Assembly: GCF_010367435.1 (NCBI RefSeq)
Contig: NZ_WJWY01000010.1
Location: 1-64,000, forward strand
Origin: Fusobacterium sp. IOR10
GTDB taxonomy: Bacteria > Fusobacteriota > Fusobacteriia > Fusobacteriales > Fusobacteriaceae
Length of the DNA: 64,000 nucleotides
Direction of reading: 5' to 3'
Position 1 is the first letter of the stretch. Each line of letters opens with the position of its first letter. Below the pieces are notes generated by a model. That model searched no databases and was not told the DNA's origin. It saw only the letters and a list, made by a program, of their open reading frames with translations. The position numbers and the translations under genes were made by a program. Shown piece by piece: positions 27,054 through 36,941 of this stretch.

Positions 27054-28079
27054 TTATTTACCGTTTTTTATATCTTCTCTAATTTGAGTAAGATTTTCCA
27101 TTATTTTATCATAAATTCCTGGTGTCCATTTAGGGAATTTAGTAAATACTACTGATGCTGCTTTGTTAAAGGCTGCTGTATCAACTTCGTTGAATTCAAC
27201 ACCTGCTTCTTTTAATTTTCCAATGTATACTTCTTCTAATCTATTAGTTTCGCTAAGATTATCTTCAGCACCTTTATTAAATTCTTCTTGAATTATAGTT
27301 CTTTGTTCATCTGTTAAACTTTCCCAACATTTTCTAGAAATAGAAACTGCAGAAACACCTAATAAATGTCTAGTTAAAGAATAATTTTTAACATTTTCGT
27401 ATTGTTTAGTTCCATAGTAAGAAAGGATAGAACCTTCAACCCCTTCAATAACACCTTGTTGAATTGCTGCATAAGTGTCTGGATAAGGCATAGCCACTGG
27501 ATTTGCACCCATAGCTTCTAATGTATATGTATATAATTGACTTGTAGGAACTCTTAATTTAACACCTTTTAAATCTTCTGGAGTTTTTATTACTTTATTA
27601 GTTTCTAAACTTCTAAATCCAAATACCCAGTCCATAGATAATACTTTAATTCCTTTGTCATAAGCTTTTTCATTTAAATCTTGTACTAGAGGAGTTCTAA
27701 CCATTCTTAAATATTCCTCAAATGATGTATATAACATTGGTCCTGTTATAGCGTTGTAGTCTGGAATATAATCTCCTAAGAAGTTAACTCCGTCAACAAG
27801 GATCCAATCTGATCCATTTGCAACTTGTTCCATTCCATCTTTACCTATTGGTAACGTACCACTTGTGAATAGTTGTAATTCTAGTGTTCCTTTACTTCTT
27901 TCATTAACAGCTTTAACTACTTTTACCAATGATTTTGAAGTTTGTTCAGCATCAACAAATTTAGTTGTTACTTTAATTACACGAGCTTCAACTTTACCTT
28001 CATCTTTCTTTTCGCCACCGCATCCTACTACTAATAAAGATAATAGTGACGCACACAATAAACCTTTAAACTTATTCAT
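27054..28079 (-). CDS. dctP: TRAP transporter substrate-binding lipoprotein (DctP family)
   Basis: 341 residues. A signal peptide with a lipobox (LLSLLVVGCGG, Cys about residue 20) predicts a lipid-anchored binding protein rather than a free periplasmic one. The mature part shows the DctP fold, including the LKGVKLRVPTSQLYTYTLEAMGANP stretch around residue 165, whose Arg is the carboxylate-binding residue in acid-binding TRAP proteins, so an anionic ligand is expected. The leader carries a candidate GlpP site and glpP lies just upstream; a glycerol-linked acid or phosphate is a reasonable guess. Confidence 0.93.
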   Translation of the reverse strand: MNKFKGLLCASLLSLLVVGCGGEKKDEGKVEARVIKVTTKFVDAEQTSKSLVKVVKAVNERSKGTLELQLFTSGTLPIGKDGMEQVANGSDWILVDGVNFLGDYIPDYNAITGPMLYTSFEEYLRMVRTPLVQDLNEKAYDKGIKVLSMDWVFGFRSLETNKVIKTPEDLKGVKLRVPTSQLYTYTLEAMGANPVAMPYPDTYAAIQQGVIEGVEGSILSYYGTKQYENVKNYSLTRHLLGVSAVSISRKCWESLTDEQRTIIQEEFNKGAEDNLSETNRLEEVYIGKLKEAGVEFNEVDTAAFNKAASVVFTKFPKWTPGIYDKIMENLTQIREDIKNGK

Positions 28080-28135
28080 AGTTTGTCCTCCCTGTTTTTT
28101 GAATAAAGAAGAAAAAAAATAAAAAACTAAAAATA

Positions 28136-28157
28136 ACTTCAGTAATTTTCCTAAAGT
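28136..28157 (-). terminator. Leader terminator ahead of dctP
   Basis: ACTTTAG pairs with CTGAAGT around an 8-base loop, then a T-rich tract (ATTTTTAGTTTTTTATTTTTTTT) on the minus strand. It lies between promoter and gene, so it is probably an attenuator. Confidence 0.6.
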
Positions 28158-28165
28158 CTCTATCT

Positions 28166-28187
28166 AGCTTCTCCTTTCTCTACAGCT
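28166..28187 (-). promoter_or_regulatory. Candidate GlpP-type antiterminator hairpin (dctP leader)
   Basis: AGCT arms around GTAGAGAAAGGAGA on the minus strand, preceded by AACAGAATAG. The glpF leader has the matching AATAGAATAT then AGCTGGGAGAAAAAGGAGGCT. The shared block is too long and too well placed to be ignored. Confidence 0.55.
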
Positions 28188-28210
28188 CTATTCTGTTTTC
28201 AATTATAAAC

Positions 28211-28240
28211 ATTTTACCCTTTTTAATATGTATTTGTCAA
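28211..28240 (-). promoter_or_regulatory. Promoter of dctP-dctQM
   Basis: TTGACA (28240-28235), 18-base spacer, TAAAAT (28216-28211) on the minus strand. Confidence 0.7.
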
Positions 28241-28383
28241 ATTTTTTGTACTAATTTTAAATGATTAAGTTTTTTTTTCGTATGTTTGTTTCTTTTTTCA
28301 CCATCATCTATCTTTATATTTCAGCATATTTTTTTATAATTGGAATATTTTGAATCTTTTTTTGGTCAAATTTTATCCTTTTG

Positions 28384-28947
28384 TTACATTGTCCATAGTT
28401 CTATTTTAGTTGTGGAAACTCCCTCTGCACCTGCTGTTAAAGCGTTTATTATATCTTCTTTGTCATCAATTAACCCACCTGTAATAACAGGCACATTTAC
28501 TAGATTACATATTCTTTTTATTATTTTTGGCATAACTCCTGGTAAAATTTCAACTGCATTAGGTCTGTTTTCTCTTATGTGTAACATTGTATTTTTAAAA
28601 GAAAATGAATCTAGTATAAAAAATCTTTGTATAACTGGAATCTTATTTCTATTGGCAAAAGAAACTATATTATGTTTAGTTGTAATTATTCCATCAAATT
28701 TAGTTCTATTAATTAAATATTCTATTCCATAGCTAGAATTAGATAATCCTTCTACCATGTCTATATGCACAAATACTATTTTCCCCTTTTCCTTTAGCTC
28801 AGAGACTATCTCATCTATATTTATAAGATTAGACATTATCACAAATATAATCTCACTGTTACTATTTATAGCTTCAGCTAGATTTTCCTTATTTTTTATT
28901 GCTGGAATAACTGGATTCCTTTCTAATATTTCCTTTATATTAATCAT
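28384..28947 (-). CDS. glpP: Glycerol-3-phosphate-responsive antiterminator GlpP
   Basis: 187 residues matching the GlpP family (PF04309 type): NPVIPAIKNKENLAEAI at the N-terminus, VFVHIDMVEGLSNSSYGIEYL (starting near 78), a DGIITTK segment, IQRFFILDS and a C-terminal PVITGGLIDDKEDIINALTAGAEGVST stretch. In Bacillus subtilis GlpP with glycerol-3-phosphate lets RNA polymerase pass leader terminators of glpFK and glpD. Here it lies directly upstream of the TRAP genes and near glpF and glpA, all with leader terminators. A TATAAT box at 28992-28987 may be its promoter. Confidence 0.92.
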   Translation of the reverse strand: MINIKEILERNPVIPAIKNKENLAEAINSNSEIIFVIMSNLINIDEIVSELKEKGKIVFVHIDMVEGLSNSSYGIEYLINRTKFDGIITTKHNIVSFANRNKIPVIQRFFILDSFSFKNTMLHIRENRPNAVEILPGVMPKIIKRICNLVNVPVITGGLIDDKEDIINALTAGAEGVSTTKIELWTM

Positions 28948-29078
28948 AATAATATTTCTACCGCCTTTTATAATTTATTATATAAATTATACCATAAAAT
29001 TATAATTATTCTAAAGAAAAATATAGTTCATTTTTAACCTATTTTGTTCATTTTTTTCAATAATTTTTACTTTTTCAG

Positions 29079-29107
29079 TTGACATTTTAGCTTTTTTTTG
29101 TTATCCT
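29079..29107 (+). promoter_or_regulatory. Promoter of the mgtC-like gene
   Basis: TTGACA (29079-29084), 17-base spacer, TATCCT (29102-29107). Confidence 0.75.
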
Positions 29108-29139
29108 ATTAAAAAAGAATATAAGGCGGAGTTTATAGT

Positions 29140-29189
29140 GAGCTAAATTTTAGAAGACTTTTGTCTTTTCTATTTTTGTGCTCTTTTTT
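29140..29189 (+). terminator. Terminator-like leader hairpin ahead of the mgtC-like gene
   Basis: Outer GAGC/GCTC arms and an inner TAGA-A-GAC/GTC-TTT-TCTA stem, then six T. It lies between the promoter and the ATG at 29216, so it may attenuate expression. Confidence 0.5.
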
Positions 29190-29215
29190 ATTTTATTTTA
29201 TAATGAGGTGGTTGA

Positions 29216-29932
29216 ATGACTCCATTTAGTTTAACATTAGGAAATGTACAAATTTTCACAAGAATTTTCGTAGCTATAATAATCGGAGGAATGATTGGTT
29301 ATGAAAGAGGTTGTAATAATCGTCCAGCAGGTTTTAGAACTCATATATTAGTTTGTTTAGGAGCTGCTATAGTTTCTTTAATACAAGAACAACTAAGAGT
29401 TAACATAATAAAATTAGCAATTGATAATCCTAGTCTTAGTCAAAATTTTAGAAGTGATTTAGGTAGATTAGGTGCCCAAGTTATTAGTGGTATTGGGTTT
29501 TTAGGTGCTGGTACAATAATGAAGGAAAGAGGAACAATTGAAGGTTTAACAACAGCTGCATCTCTTTGGGCCACTGGTTGTATTGGACTTGGTATTGGCT
29601 GGGGATTTTACACACTTTCAATAACTTCTGGAATCGCAGTTATTGTTGTTTTAGTTACTTTTAAAAAATTAGAAGTTTCAGTAATAGATAAAAAACATAT
29701 TGTCAAATTAGAAGTTTTTTTTACAGATGAAAATGCTTATGCTCAAAATATATTAATGATTTATGAATTACTTAAATATTCAAATATTAAATCTAAAATC
29801 AAAGATATTAAAAAAAATTCAGAAGAAAATAAAGCTAGGTATATATTAATTATACCAAAACAACTAAAACCTATGGATTTGATTTCAGAAATAGCTAAAT
29901 CACCATGCGTTAAACAGGTTACACGTCTATAA
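29216..29932 (+). CDS. MgtC/SapB family membrane protein
   Basis: 238 residues: an N-terminal membrane domain with four to five helices bearing the family motif GGMIGYERGCNNRPAGFRTH (starting about 24), then RLGAQVISGIGFLGAGTI and GLTTAASLWATGCIG. A soluble ACT-like C-terminal domain spans about 155-238. Members are linked to magnesium stress and to inhibition of F-type ATP synthase; the role here is unknown. It has its own promoter and a structured leader of about 100 nt. GAGGTG precedes the ATG. Confidence 0.88.
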   Translation: MTPFSLTLGNVQIFTRIFVAIIIGGMIGYERGCNNRPAGFRTHILVCLGAAIVSLIQEQLRVNIIKLAIDNPSLSQNFRSDLGRLGAQVISGIGFLGAGTIMKERGTIEGLTTAASLWATGCIGLGIGWGFYTLSITSGIAVIVVLVTFKKLEVSVIDKKHIVKLEVFFTDENAYAQNILMIYELLKYSNIKSKIKDIKKNSEENKARYILIIPKQLKPMDLISEIAKSPCVKQVTRL

Positions 29933-30030
29933 TTTATAAAAATAACTCAGTGACTTTTATGTGAATTTTACCCATTAGTTTAATCCCTTAATTGATATTA
30001 AAAGTTACTGAATTATTATATTTAAATAAA

Positions 30031-30060
30031 AAATAAGCTTGAAATTCAAGCTTATTTTTT
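30031..30060. terminator. Bidirectional terminator between the mgtC-like gene and the symporter
   Basis: AAATAAGCTTG/CAAGCTTATTT around a 5-base loop, with T-runs on both strands. A second, loose inverted repeat (CAGTGACTTTTA with TAAAAGTTACTG, about 29949-30010) precedes it. Confidence 0.85.
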
Positions 30061-30079
30061 ATTTTCTATTTTAAAGTTA

Positions 30080-31444
30080 TTAATCTTTATTTCTAGTTTT
30101 TTCCAAATGATTTTTATAGGCCTTTGTCTCTGCTACAACTACACCAGACAGACCTATTAAAGCTATTAAGTTAGGAATAGCCATAAGCCCATTCACAATA
30201 TCTGCAAGTGTCCAAATTGCTTCTAACTTTATAAATGCTCCACAAGCAATTAAAACAATGAAAATAACTCTATAAGGTAAAATTCCTCTTACTCCAACTA
30301 AATATACTATACAACGTTCTCCGTAATAATTCCATCCTAGAATAGTAGTAAAAGCAAATAATACAAGACCAATTGTTAGAATATATTTACCAATAACTGG
30401 ATATCCTGTTGAAAAAGCAGCTTGTGTAAGCGCTGCTCCATTTAAATCTCCAGTCCACAATCCACTAATTATAAGTGTTAAACCAGTTAAAGTACATATA
30501 ATTATTGTATCAATAAATGTACCTGTCATTGAAATAAGACCTTGTTGTGCTGGCCACTTAACTTTTGCTGCTGCTGCTACAATAGGAGCACTTCCTAATC
30601 CAGATTCATTTGAAAAAACTCCACGAGCAACACCACTACGCATTGCAAGCATAACAGTTGAACCTAAAAATCCACCCTTTGCTGCTGTTGGACTAAAAGC
30701 ACTTGTAATAATTTGTTCAATTGCCCCTGGAACCTTATCTGCAAAAATAATTAAAAATCCTATCACTGCAATGAAATAAATTAATGCCATAGTTGGAACC
30801 ACTTTACTTGCAACTTTTGAAATAGATTTTAATCCACCAATTGTTACTGCAGTTACTAAAATTGTTAAAACAGCTGCAACTACTTTTATAGGGATCCCAA
30901 ATGATAAATTAGTTATTTCTGTAATTGCATTAACTTGAGCAAATGTACCTATTCCAAAATAAGCAACTAATACTCCAAATACTGCAAACATTACTGCTAG
31001 AGGTTTGTATTTTTTACCTAAACCATTTTCTATATAATGCATCGGTCCACCTACAACATCTCCATTTGCATCAATACCACGGAACTTAACAGCAAGTAAA
31101 CATTCTGAATATTTACTTGCCATACCAAAAAATGCTGCAATCCACATCCAGAACAATGCTCCTGGTCCACCTACTTTAATAGCAGTTGCAACACCAACTA
31201 TGTTTCCTGTACCAATAGTTGCTGCTAATGCTGTACAAAGAGCACGAAAACTATTAATATCTCCATGTTCATCTCCTTCATCTTTCATACTAGTGAAAAT
31301 TAATTTTAATGCTTTTGGTAAACTGAAAACTTGTAAAAATTTCAATCTCAATGTTAACATAATACCTGTTCCAACAAGTAAAATTAAAAGTGGTGGTCCC
31401 CAAACAAAACTGTCAATACTATTTAATAACTTTAAATAATCCAT
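30080..31444 (-). CDS. Alanine/glycine:cation symporter (AGCS/AlsT family)
   Basis: 454-residue transporter with about eleven membrane helices that moves alanine or glycine with sodium. Family signatures ALAATIGTGNIVGVATAI (about 68) and VVGGPMHYIENGLGKKYK (about 130), plus SNESGLGSAPIVAAAA (about 277), are intact. The tandem glycine riboswitch upstream argues that glycine is a main substrate. Single-gene transcript with GGAGGG before the ATG. Confidence 0.95.
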   Translation of the reverse strand: MDYLKLLNSIDSFVWGPPLLILLVGTGIMLTLRLKFLQVFSLPKALKLIFTSMKDEGDEHGDINSFRALCTALAATIGTGNIVGVATAIKVGGPGALFWMWIAAFFGMASKYSECLLAVKFRGIDANGDVVGGPMHYIENGLGKKYKPLAVMFAVFGVLVAYFGIGTFAQVNAITEITNLSFGIPIKVVAAVLTILVTAVTIGGLKSISKVASKVVPTMALIYFIAVIGFLIIFADKVPGAIEQIITSAFSPTAAKGGFLGSTVMLAMRSGVARGVFSNESGLGSAPIVAAAAKVKWPAQQGLISMTGTFIDTIIICTLTGLTLIISGLWTGDLNGAALTQAAFSTGYPVIGKYILTIGLVLFAFTTILGWNYYGERCIVYLVGVRGILPYRVIFIVLIACGAFIKLEAIWTLADIVNGLMAIPNLIALIGLSGVVVAETKAYKNHLEKTRNKD

Positions 31445-31468
31445 AAATAAACCCTCCTATAAAATATA

Positions 31469-31506
31469 AAAACTATCAACTGAGTTTTCACTCTGAAGAT
31501 AGTTTT
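31469..31506 (-). terminator. Expression-platform hairpin after the glycine riboswitch
   Basis: AAAACTATC/GATAGTTTT arms with a 20-base loop, then a T-rich run (TTTTTATATTTT) on the minus strand, about 30 bp before the symporter ATG. Likely the riboswitch-controlled terminator. Confidence 0.6.
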
Positions 31507-31650
31507 AGATTTTTGGAAATTTACAAATTCTTATATAAGTACAACTAAATAAAGTAGTAATTTATTTAAAAATTACTAAATTTAATTAGTTGTTCATATA
31601 ATTGAATTTATAAAGTTATTAATAGTATAAAGTATTAATAATCTATATTT

Positions 31651-31820
31651 CCTCTGTCCTTTTGCCTGAGAGATAAAGATTAAAATAAAAATTAAAATCT
31701 GTGCACCTTCGGCGCCCGTTTAAGGGACTCTCCAGAGTTGTGTCCTTGTACGGTCCTCACTTAATTAAAAGCACCTGAGAGTTTAACTCCTTCGGTATGT
31801 ATTTCTACATTCTCCCATAC
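31651..31820 (-). ncRNA. Tandem glycine riboswitch (two aptamers)
   Basis: On the minus strand two copies of the glycine aptamer follow each other. Aptamer 1 (about 31820-31748) has GGGAGAAT, ACCGAAGGAG, CTCTCAGGT and GAGGACCG. Aptamer 2 (about 31745-31651) has CTGGAGAG, GCCGAAGGTGC, TCTCTCAGGC and AAAAGGACAGAGG. Both core motifs and the short linker are intact. Binding of glycine should change formation of the hairpin at 31469-31506 and so control the symporter. Confidence 0.95.
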
Positions 31821-31830
31821 AATTCATCCA

Positions 31831-31859
31831 CTTATATTCAGTTGTTTTTTGAATGTCAC
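31831..31859 (-). promoter_or_regulatory. Promoter of the glycine riboswitch transcript
   Basis: GTGACA (31859-31854), 17-base spacer, TATAAG (31836-31831) on the minus strand, ending just before aptamer 1. Confidence 0.65.
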
Positions 31860-31892
31860 TAATATATCACAAACTAGACCTAAATGCAAATT

Positions 31893-33368
<1,476 letters not shown>

Positions 33369-33405
33369 TTATTCTTTATTTATCCAATTTAAATTATTCA
33401 ACAAA

Positions 33406-33430
33406 GAGGCCGTCAAATTCTAACAGCCTC
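33406..33430 (-). other. Hairpin in the guaB leader
   Basis: GAGGCTGT and ACGGCCTC (minus strand) form an 8-bp stem around a 9-base loop, followed by TTTGTT. Too few T for a confident terminator; it may end purD transcripts or tune guaB. Confidence 0.4.
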
Positions 33431-33545
33431 ATAAATTATATACTCAATATTCAAATACAATTTCTTACTAAACTATATTTTAGTTTAATTGATGTATTAT
33501 AGCATAATTGTCCTATTTTTTCTATCTTTTTTTATGGGAATTCCT

Positions 33546-34781
33546 TTAAATTAAGTCTTTATCTCCTATATCGTCCCTATAAAATAATTTACTGCAATTT
33601 ATTTTTTTAACATCTATATAAGCCTTTTCTTTTGCCTCTTCTAGATTTTCCCCCTTTCCTACTACAATTAAAACTCTTCCCCCATCTGTGTATAATTTTC
33701 CTTTTTCTTCCCTTGTTCCCATATGAAAAATTAAAGATTTTACATCCTCTGGAATTATTATTTCTGCATTTTTTGAAGAACTAGAAGGATATCCCTCTGA
33801 GGCCAATACTACTCCACAAGAAGTTTCCTTACTCCAATCAACAACAGTCTCTTTATTTTCCATTATATCTAAAATTAATTGAACTAAATCACTTTTCATT
33901 CTAGGAAGTATTGCTTCTGCTTCTGGATCACCAAATCTAACATTAAATTCTATGGTTTTAACTCCCTCAGCTGTATCCATTATTCCTGCAAATATAAAAC
34001 CAGTAAATGGAAGTCCCTCTTTTTGAAGACCTCTTAATGTTGGTCTTATTATCTTTTCAACACTATCCTTTATTACATCATCTGTTACTCTTTTAACAGG
34101 GGAATAAACTCCCATTCCACCAGTATTTGGTCCTTTATCCCCATTGAATACTCTCTTATGATCTTGTCCAACTTCCAATGGAATAATTTTATCTTCATGG
34201 GCAAGGGCTATTAAAGAAAATTCAAAGCCATCTAAATATTCTTCTATTACAACTTTATTATCAGGGATTCCAAAGGCTATTTCCAAAGCCTCTAAAGCTT
34301 CTTTTTTAGTAAGAGCAACTGTTACACCTTTTCCTGCTTTTAATCCATCTTCTTTAATTACTATTGGAGCTCCTTTTTCTTCAACATACAATTTAGCTTC
34401 TTCTAAATTATAAAAAGTTTTATAAGAGCCAGTTGGAATATTATATTTTTCCATTATTTTCTTTGCAAAATCTTTACTACTTTCCAATCTAGCCACTGAT
34501 TTTTTAGGGCCAAATATTTTAAGATCATTCTCTTGAAAAACATCTACAATACCTAAAGCTAAAGTTGTTTCTGGACCAACTATAGTTAAATCTATTTTTT
34601 CTTTTTTAGCAAAAGCAACTAAAGCTTCTATATCATTATCTTTTATATTTATATTCTCACAAAATTTACTAGTTCCTGGATTTCCCGGAGCAACATAGAC
34701 TTTATTAACTAAAGGACTTTCACTTGTTTTCCAAGCTAAAGCATGTTCTCTTCCACCCTTTCCTACAATTAAAACTTTCAT
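33546..34781 (-). CDS. purD: Phosphoribosylamine-glycine ligase
   Basis: 411-residue ATP-grasp enzyme joining glycine to phosphoribosylamine, step two of purine synthesis. GKGGREHALAWK near the N-terminus, an ATP-grasp core with EDGLKAGKGVTV (about 143) and the RFGDPEAEAILPRM signature (about 280) are clear. Last of purM-purN-purH-purD, 16 bp after purH. Confidence 0.97.
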   Translation of the reverse strand: MKVLIVGKGGREHALAWKTSESPLVNKVYVAPGNPGTSKFCENINIKDNDIEALVAFAKKEKIDLTIVGPETTLALGIVDVFQENDLKIFGPKKSVARLESSKDFAKKIMEKYNIPTGSYKTFYNLEEAKLYVEEKGAPIVIKEDGLKAGKGVTVALTKKEALEALEIAFGIPDNKVVIEEYLDGFEFSLIALAHEDKIIPLEVGQDHKRVFNGDKGPNTGGMGVYSPVKRVTDDVIKDSVEKIIRPTLRGLQKEGLPFTGFIFAGIMDTAEGVKTIEFNVRFGDPEAEAILPRMKSDLVQLILDIMENKETVVDWSKETSCGVVLASEGYPSSSSKNAEIIIPEDVKSLIFHMGTREEKGKLYTDGGRVLIVVGKGENLEEAKEKAYIDVKKINCSKLFYRDDIGDKDLI

Positions 34782-34797
34782 TTCATCCTCCTATAAA

Positions 34798-36333
34798 TTA
34801 ATGTTTAAAATGTCTCATTTTAGTAAACAACATTGGTATTCCATATTTATTACACACATCTATTGAAAGTTGATCTTTAATTGACCCTCCAGGTTGAATT
34901 ATAGCTTTAACACCATTTTCTATAGCTAACTCCACTGTATCAGGCATTGGGAAAAATGCATCTGAAGCAAGATAAGAATTTTTCGCTTTTTCTCCAGCTT
35001 GTTCCAAAGCAATTTTAGCTGCTCCAACTCTATTCATTTGTCCTGCTCCAACTCCAACTGTTTGCCCTAATTTAGTTACTACTATAGCATTTGATTTTAC
35101 ATTTTTCACAACTTTCCATCCAAATAATAATTCCTCAATATCTTCTTTTGTTGGTTTAGCTTCTGTTACACATTGTAAATCTTCAGCCTTTATTTCTCCA
35201 AAATCCATATCTTGAATTAAAATACCATCATTTACACCTAAAATTTTCTTTTTATTTAAAATTTCTTGATTTATATCTAAAGTCATTAGTCTTATATTTT
35301 TTTTCTTACTTAAAATTTCAAGAGCCTTCTTTGTATAAGCAGGTGCAATAACTATTTCTAAAAATAACTTATGTAACTCTAGGGCCACATCTTCATCAAT
35401 AACATCATTTACAGCTATTATTCCACCAAAAATAGATATAGGATCTGCATCATATGCTTTTTTCCAAGCTTCTAACATAGTTTCTCCTGTTCCAATTCCA
35501 CAAGGATTCGTATGTTTTACTCCCACTACAACTTTTTTATTTCCTCCTAAAAATTCTCTTAATATATCAATTGCACCATTGGCATCTTGAATATTATTGT
35601 AAGACAACTCTTTTCCGTGAAGTTGTTTTGCACTAGCAAGGGAATATCCTGTCATTGGAGCTGCATAAAAAGCAGCCTTTTGATGAGGATTTTCTCCATA
35701 TCTTAAATCTTGAACCTTTTCATAGGTCATTGTTAATATTTCAGGAAACTCTATATTTTCCTTTTTAGTTAAATAATCAGCTATTAAAGCGTCATAAGCT
35801 GCTGTTGTTCTAAAAACTTTTGCAGCTAATTTACATCTGAAATCTAAACTTGTGTCTCCATTTTCTGTTATTTCTTCTAAAATTTTATCATAGTCACTAG
35901 GATCTACACATACTGTTACAAATTTATGATTTTTAGCAGCTGACCTAAGCATGCTTGGTCCACCTATGTCAATATTTTCAATTAATTCTTCATGAGTTCC
36001 ACCTTTTTTCAAAGTTTCTTTAAATGGATATAAATTTACAACAACTAAATCTATTAATTCTATTTTATTATCTAATAAATCTTTCATATGTTCTTTATTA
36101 TCTCTAACACATAGAAGTCCACCATGAACATTTGGATGAAGTGTTTTCACTCTTCCGTCCATCATTTCAGGAAATTTAGTAACCTCAGATATCCCTATAG
36201 TTTTTATTCCAGCTTCATCTAAAGCTTTTTTAGTTCCACCTGTTGAAATTATCTCATAACCTAACCTAGTAAGTTCCTTTGAAAAATTAACTATTCCAGT
36301 TTTATCTGATACACTTATTAAAGCTCTTTTCAT
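34798..36333 (-). CDS. purH: Bifunctional AICAR formyltransferase/IMP cyclohydrolase
   Basis: 511 residues, standard length. The N-terminal IMP cyclohydrolase domain (about 1-195) starts RALISVSDKTGIVNF and contains GGPSMLRSAAKNH. The C-terminal transformylase domain has RYGENPHQKAAFY (about 211) and VKHTNPCG (about 272). It completes IMP synthesis with formyl-tetrahydrofolate. GGAGG precedes the ATG. It lies 29 bp after purN. Confidence 0.97.
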   Translation of the reverse strand: MKRALISVSDKTGIVNFSKELTRLGYEIISTGGTKKALDEAGIKTIGISEVTKFPEMMDGRVKTLHPNVHGGLLCVRDNKEHMKDLLDNKIELIDLVVVNLYPFKETLKKGGTHEELIENIDIGGPSMLRSAAKNHKFVTVCVDPSDYDKILEEITENGDTSLDFRCKLAAKVFRTTAAYDALIADYLTKKENIEFPEILTMTYEKVQDLRYGENPHQKAAFYAAPMTGYSLASAKQLHGKELSYNNIQDANGAIDILREFLGGNKKVVVGVKHTNPCGIGTGETMLEAWKKAYDADPISIFGGIIAVNDVIDEDVALELHKLFLEIVIAPAYTKKALEILSKKKNIRLMTLDINQEILNKKKILGVNDGILIQDMDFGEIKAEDLQCVTEAKPTKEDIEELLFGWKVVKNVKSNAIVVTKLGQTVGVGAGQMNRVGAAKIALEQAGEKAKNSYLASDAFFPMPDTVELAIENGVKAIIQPGGSIKDQLSIDVCNKYGIPMLFTKMRHFKH

Positions 36334-36362
36334 TTATGATTACCTCCAAAGTTTATATGATT

Positions 36363-36941
36363 CTAATCTTTTATTTTTTTACTTAGTTCATTTAATATAG
36401 CTGGATAAATTCTATGCTCTATTTTATGAATCTCTTCTTCTAACTTTTCTATATTCCATCCATCTTTTATTTTTAATTTTTCTTGGTAAATAATTTCACC
36501 AGAATCTACCCCTTCGTCAACATAATGAATAGTTACCCCTGTTTCTTTAGCTCCTGCTTTAAAAGCATCTCCTATTCCATCTTTTCCAGGATAATTAGGC
36601 AAGTAAGCTGGATGAATATTTACAATTTTATTTTCATAGGCCTTTAACAAAGTAGATGATATGATTCTCATGTAACCTGCTAAGGCAATTAATCTTATCT
36701 CATTTTCATTTAAAATTTCTATTATTTTTTTTTCATAATTTTCTTTAGTTGAAAATTCTTTAGGAATAACTATATAGCATGGTATCCCTAAATTCTTAGC
36801 TCTTTTTTCAGCATAGGAATTTTTTTTATCAACTATTAAAAGCTCCACTGAGTAATTTATATACTTATCTTCCTTGCTCTTTTCAACTATACTTTGAAAA
36901 TTTCCACCATTTCCAGAAGCAAAGACTGCGATTTTTACCAT
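36363..36941 (-). CDS. purN: Phosphoribosylglycinamide formyltransferase
   Basis: 192 residues. It formylates GAR using formyl-tetrahydrofolate. The N-terminal ASGNGGNFQSI binds the phosphate; catalytic Asn and His are in KIVNIHPAYLPNYPG (about 105) and the Asp in HYVDEGVDSGEII (about 139). It overlaps the end of purM by 7 bp, indicating translational coupling. Confidence 0.96.
   Translation of the reverse strand: MVKIAVFASGNGGNFQSIVEKSKEDKYINYSVELLIVDKKNSYAEKRAKNLGIPCYIVIPKEFSTKENYEKKIIEILNENEIRLIALAGYMRIISSTLLKAYENKIVNIHPAYLPNYPGKDGIGDAFKAGAKETGVTIHYVDEGVDSGEIIYQEKLKIKDGWNIEKLEEEIHKIEHRIYPAILNELSKKIKD

Noticed and set aside
28340-28732. 130-codon plus-strand frame opposite glpP
   Set aside because: The minus-strand frame matches the GlpP family along its length; the opposite frame has no family features or start signal.
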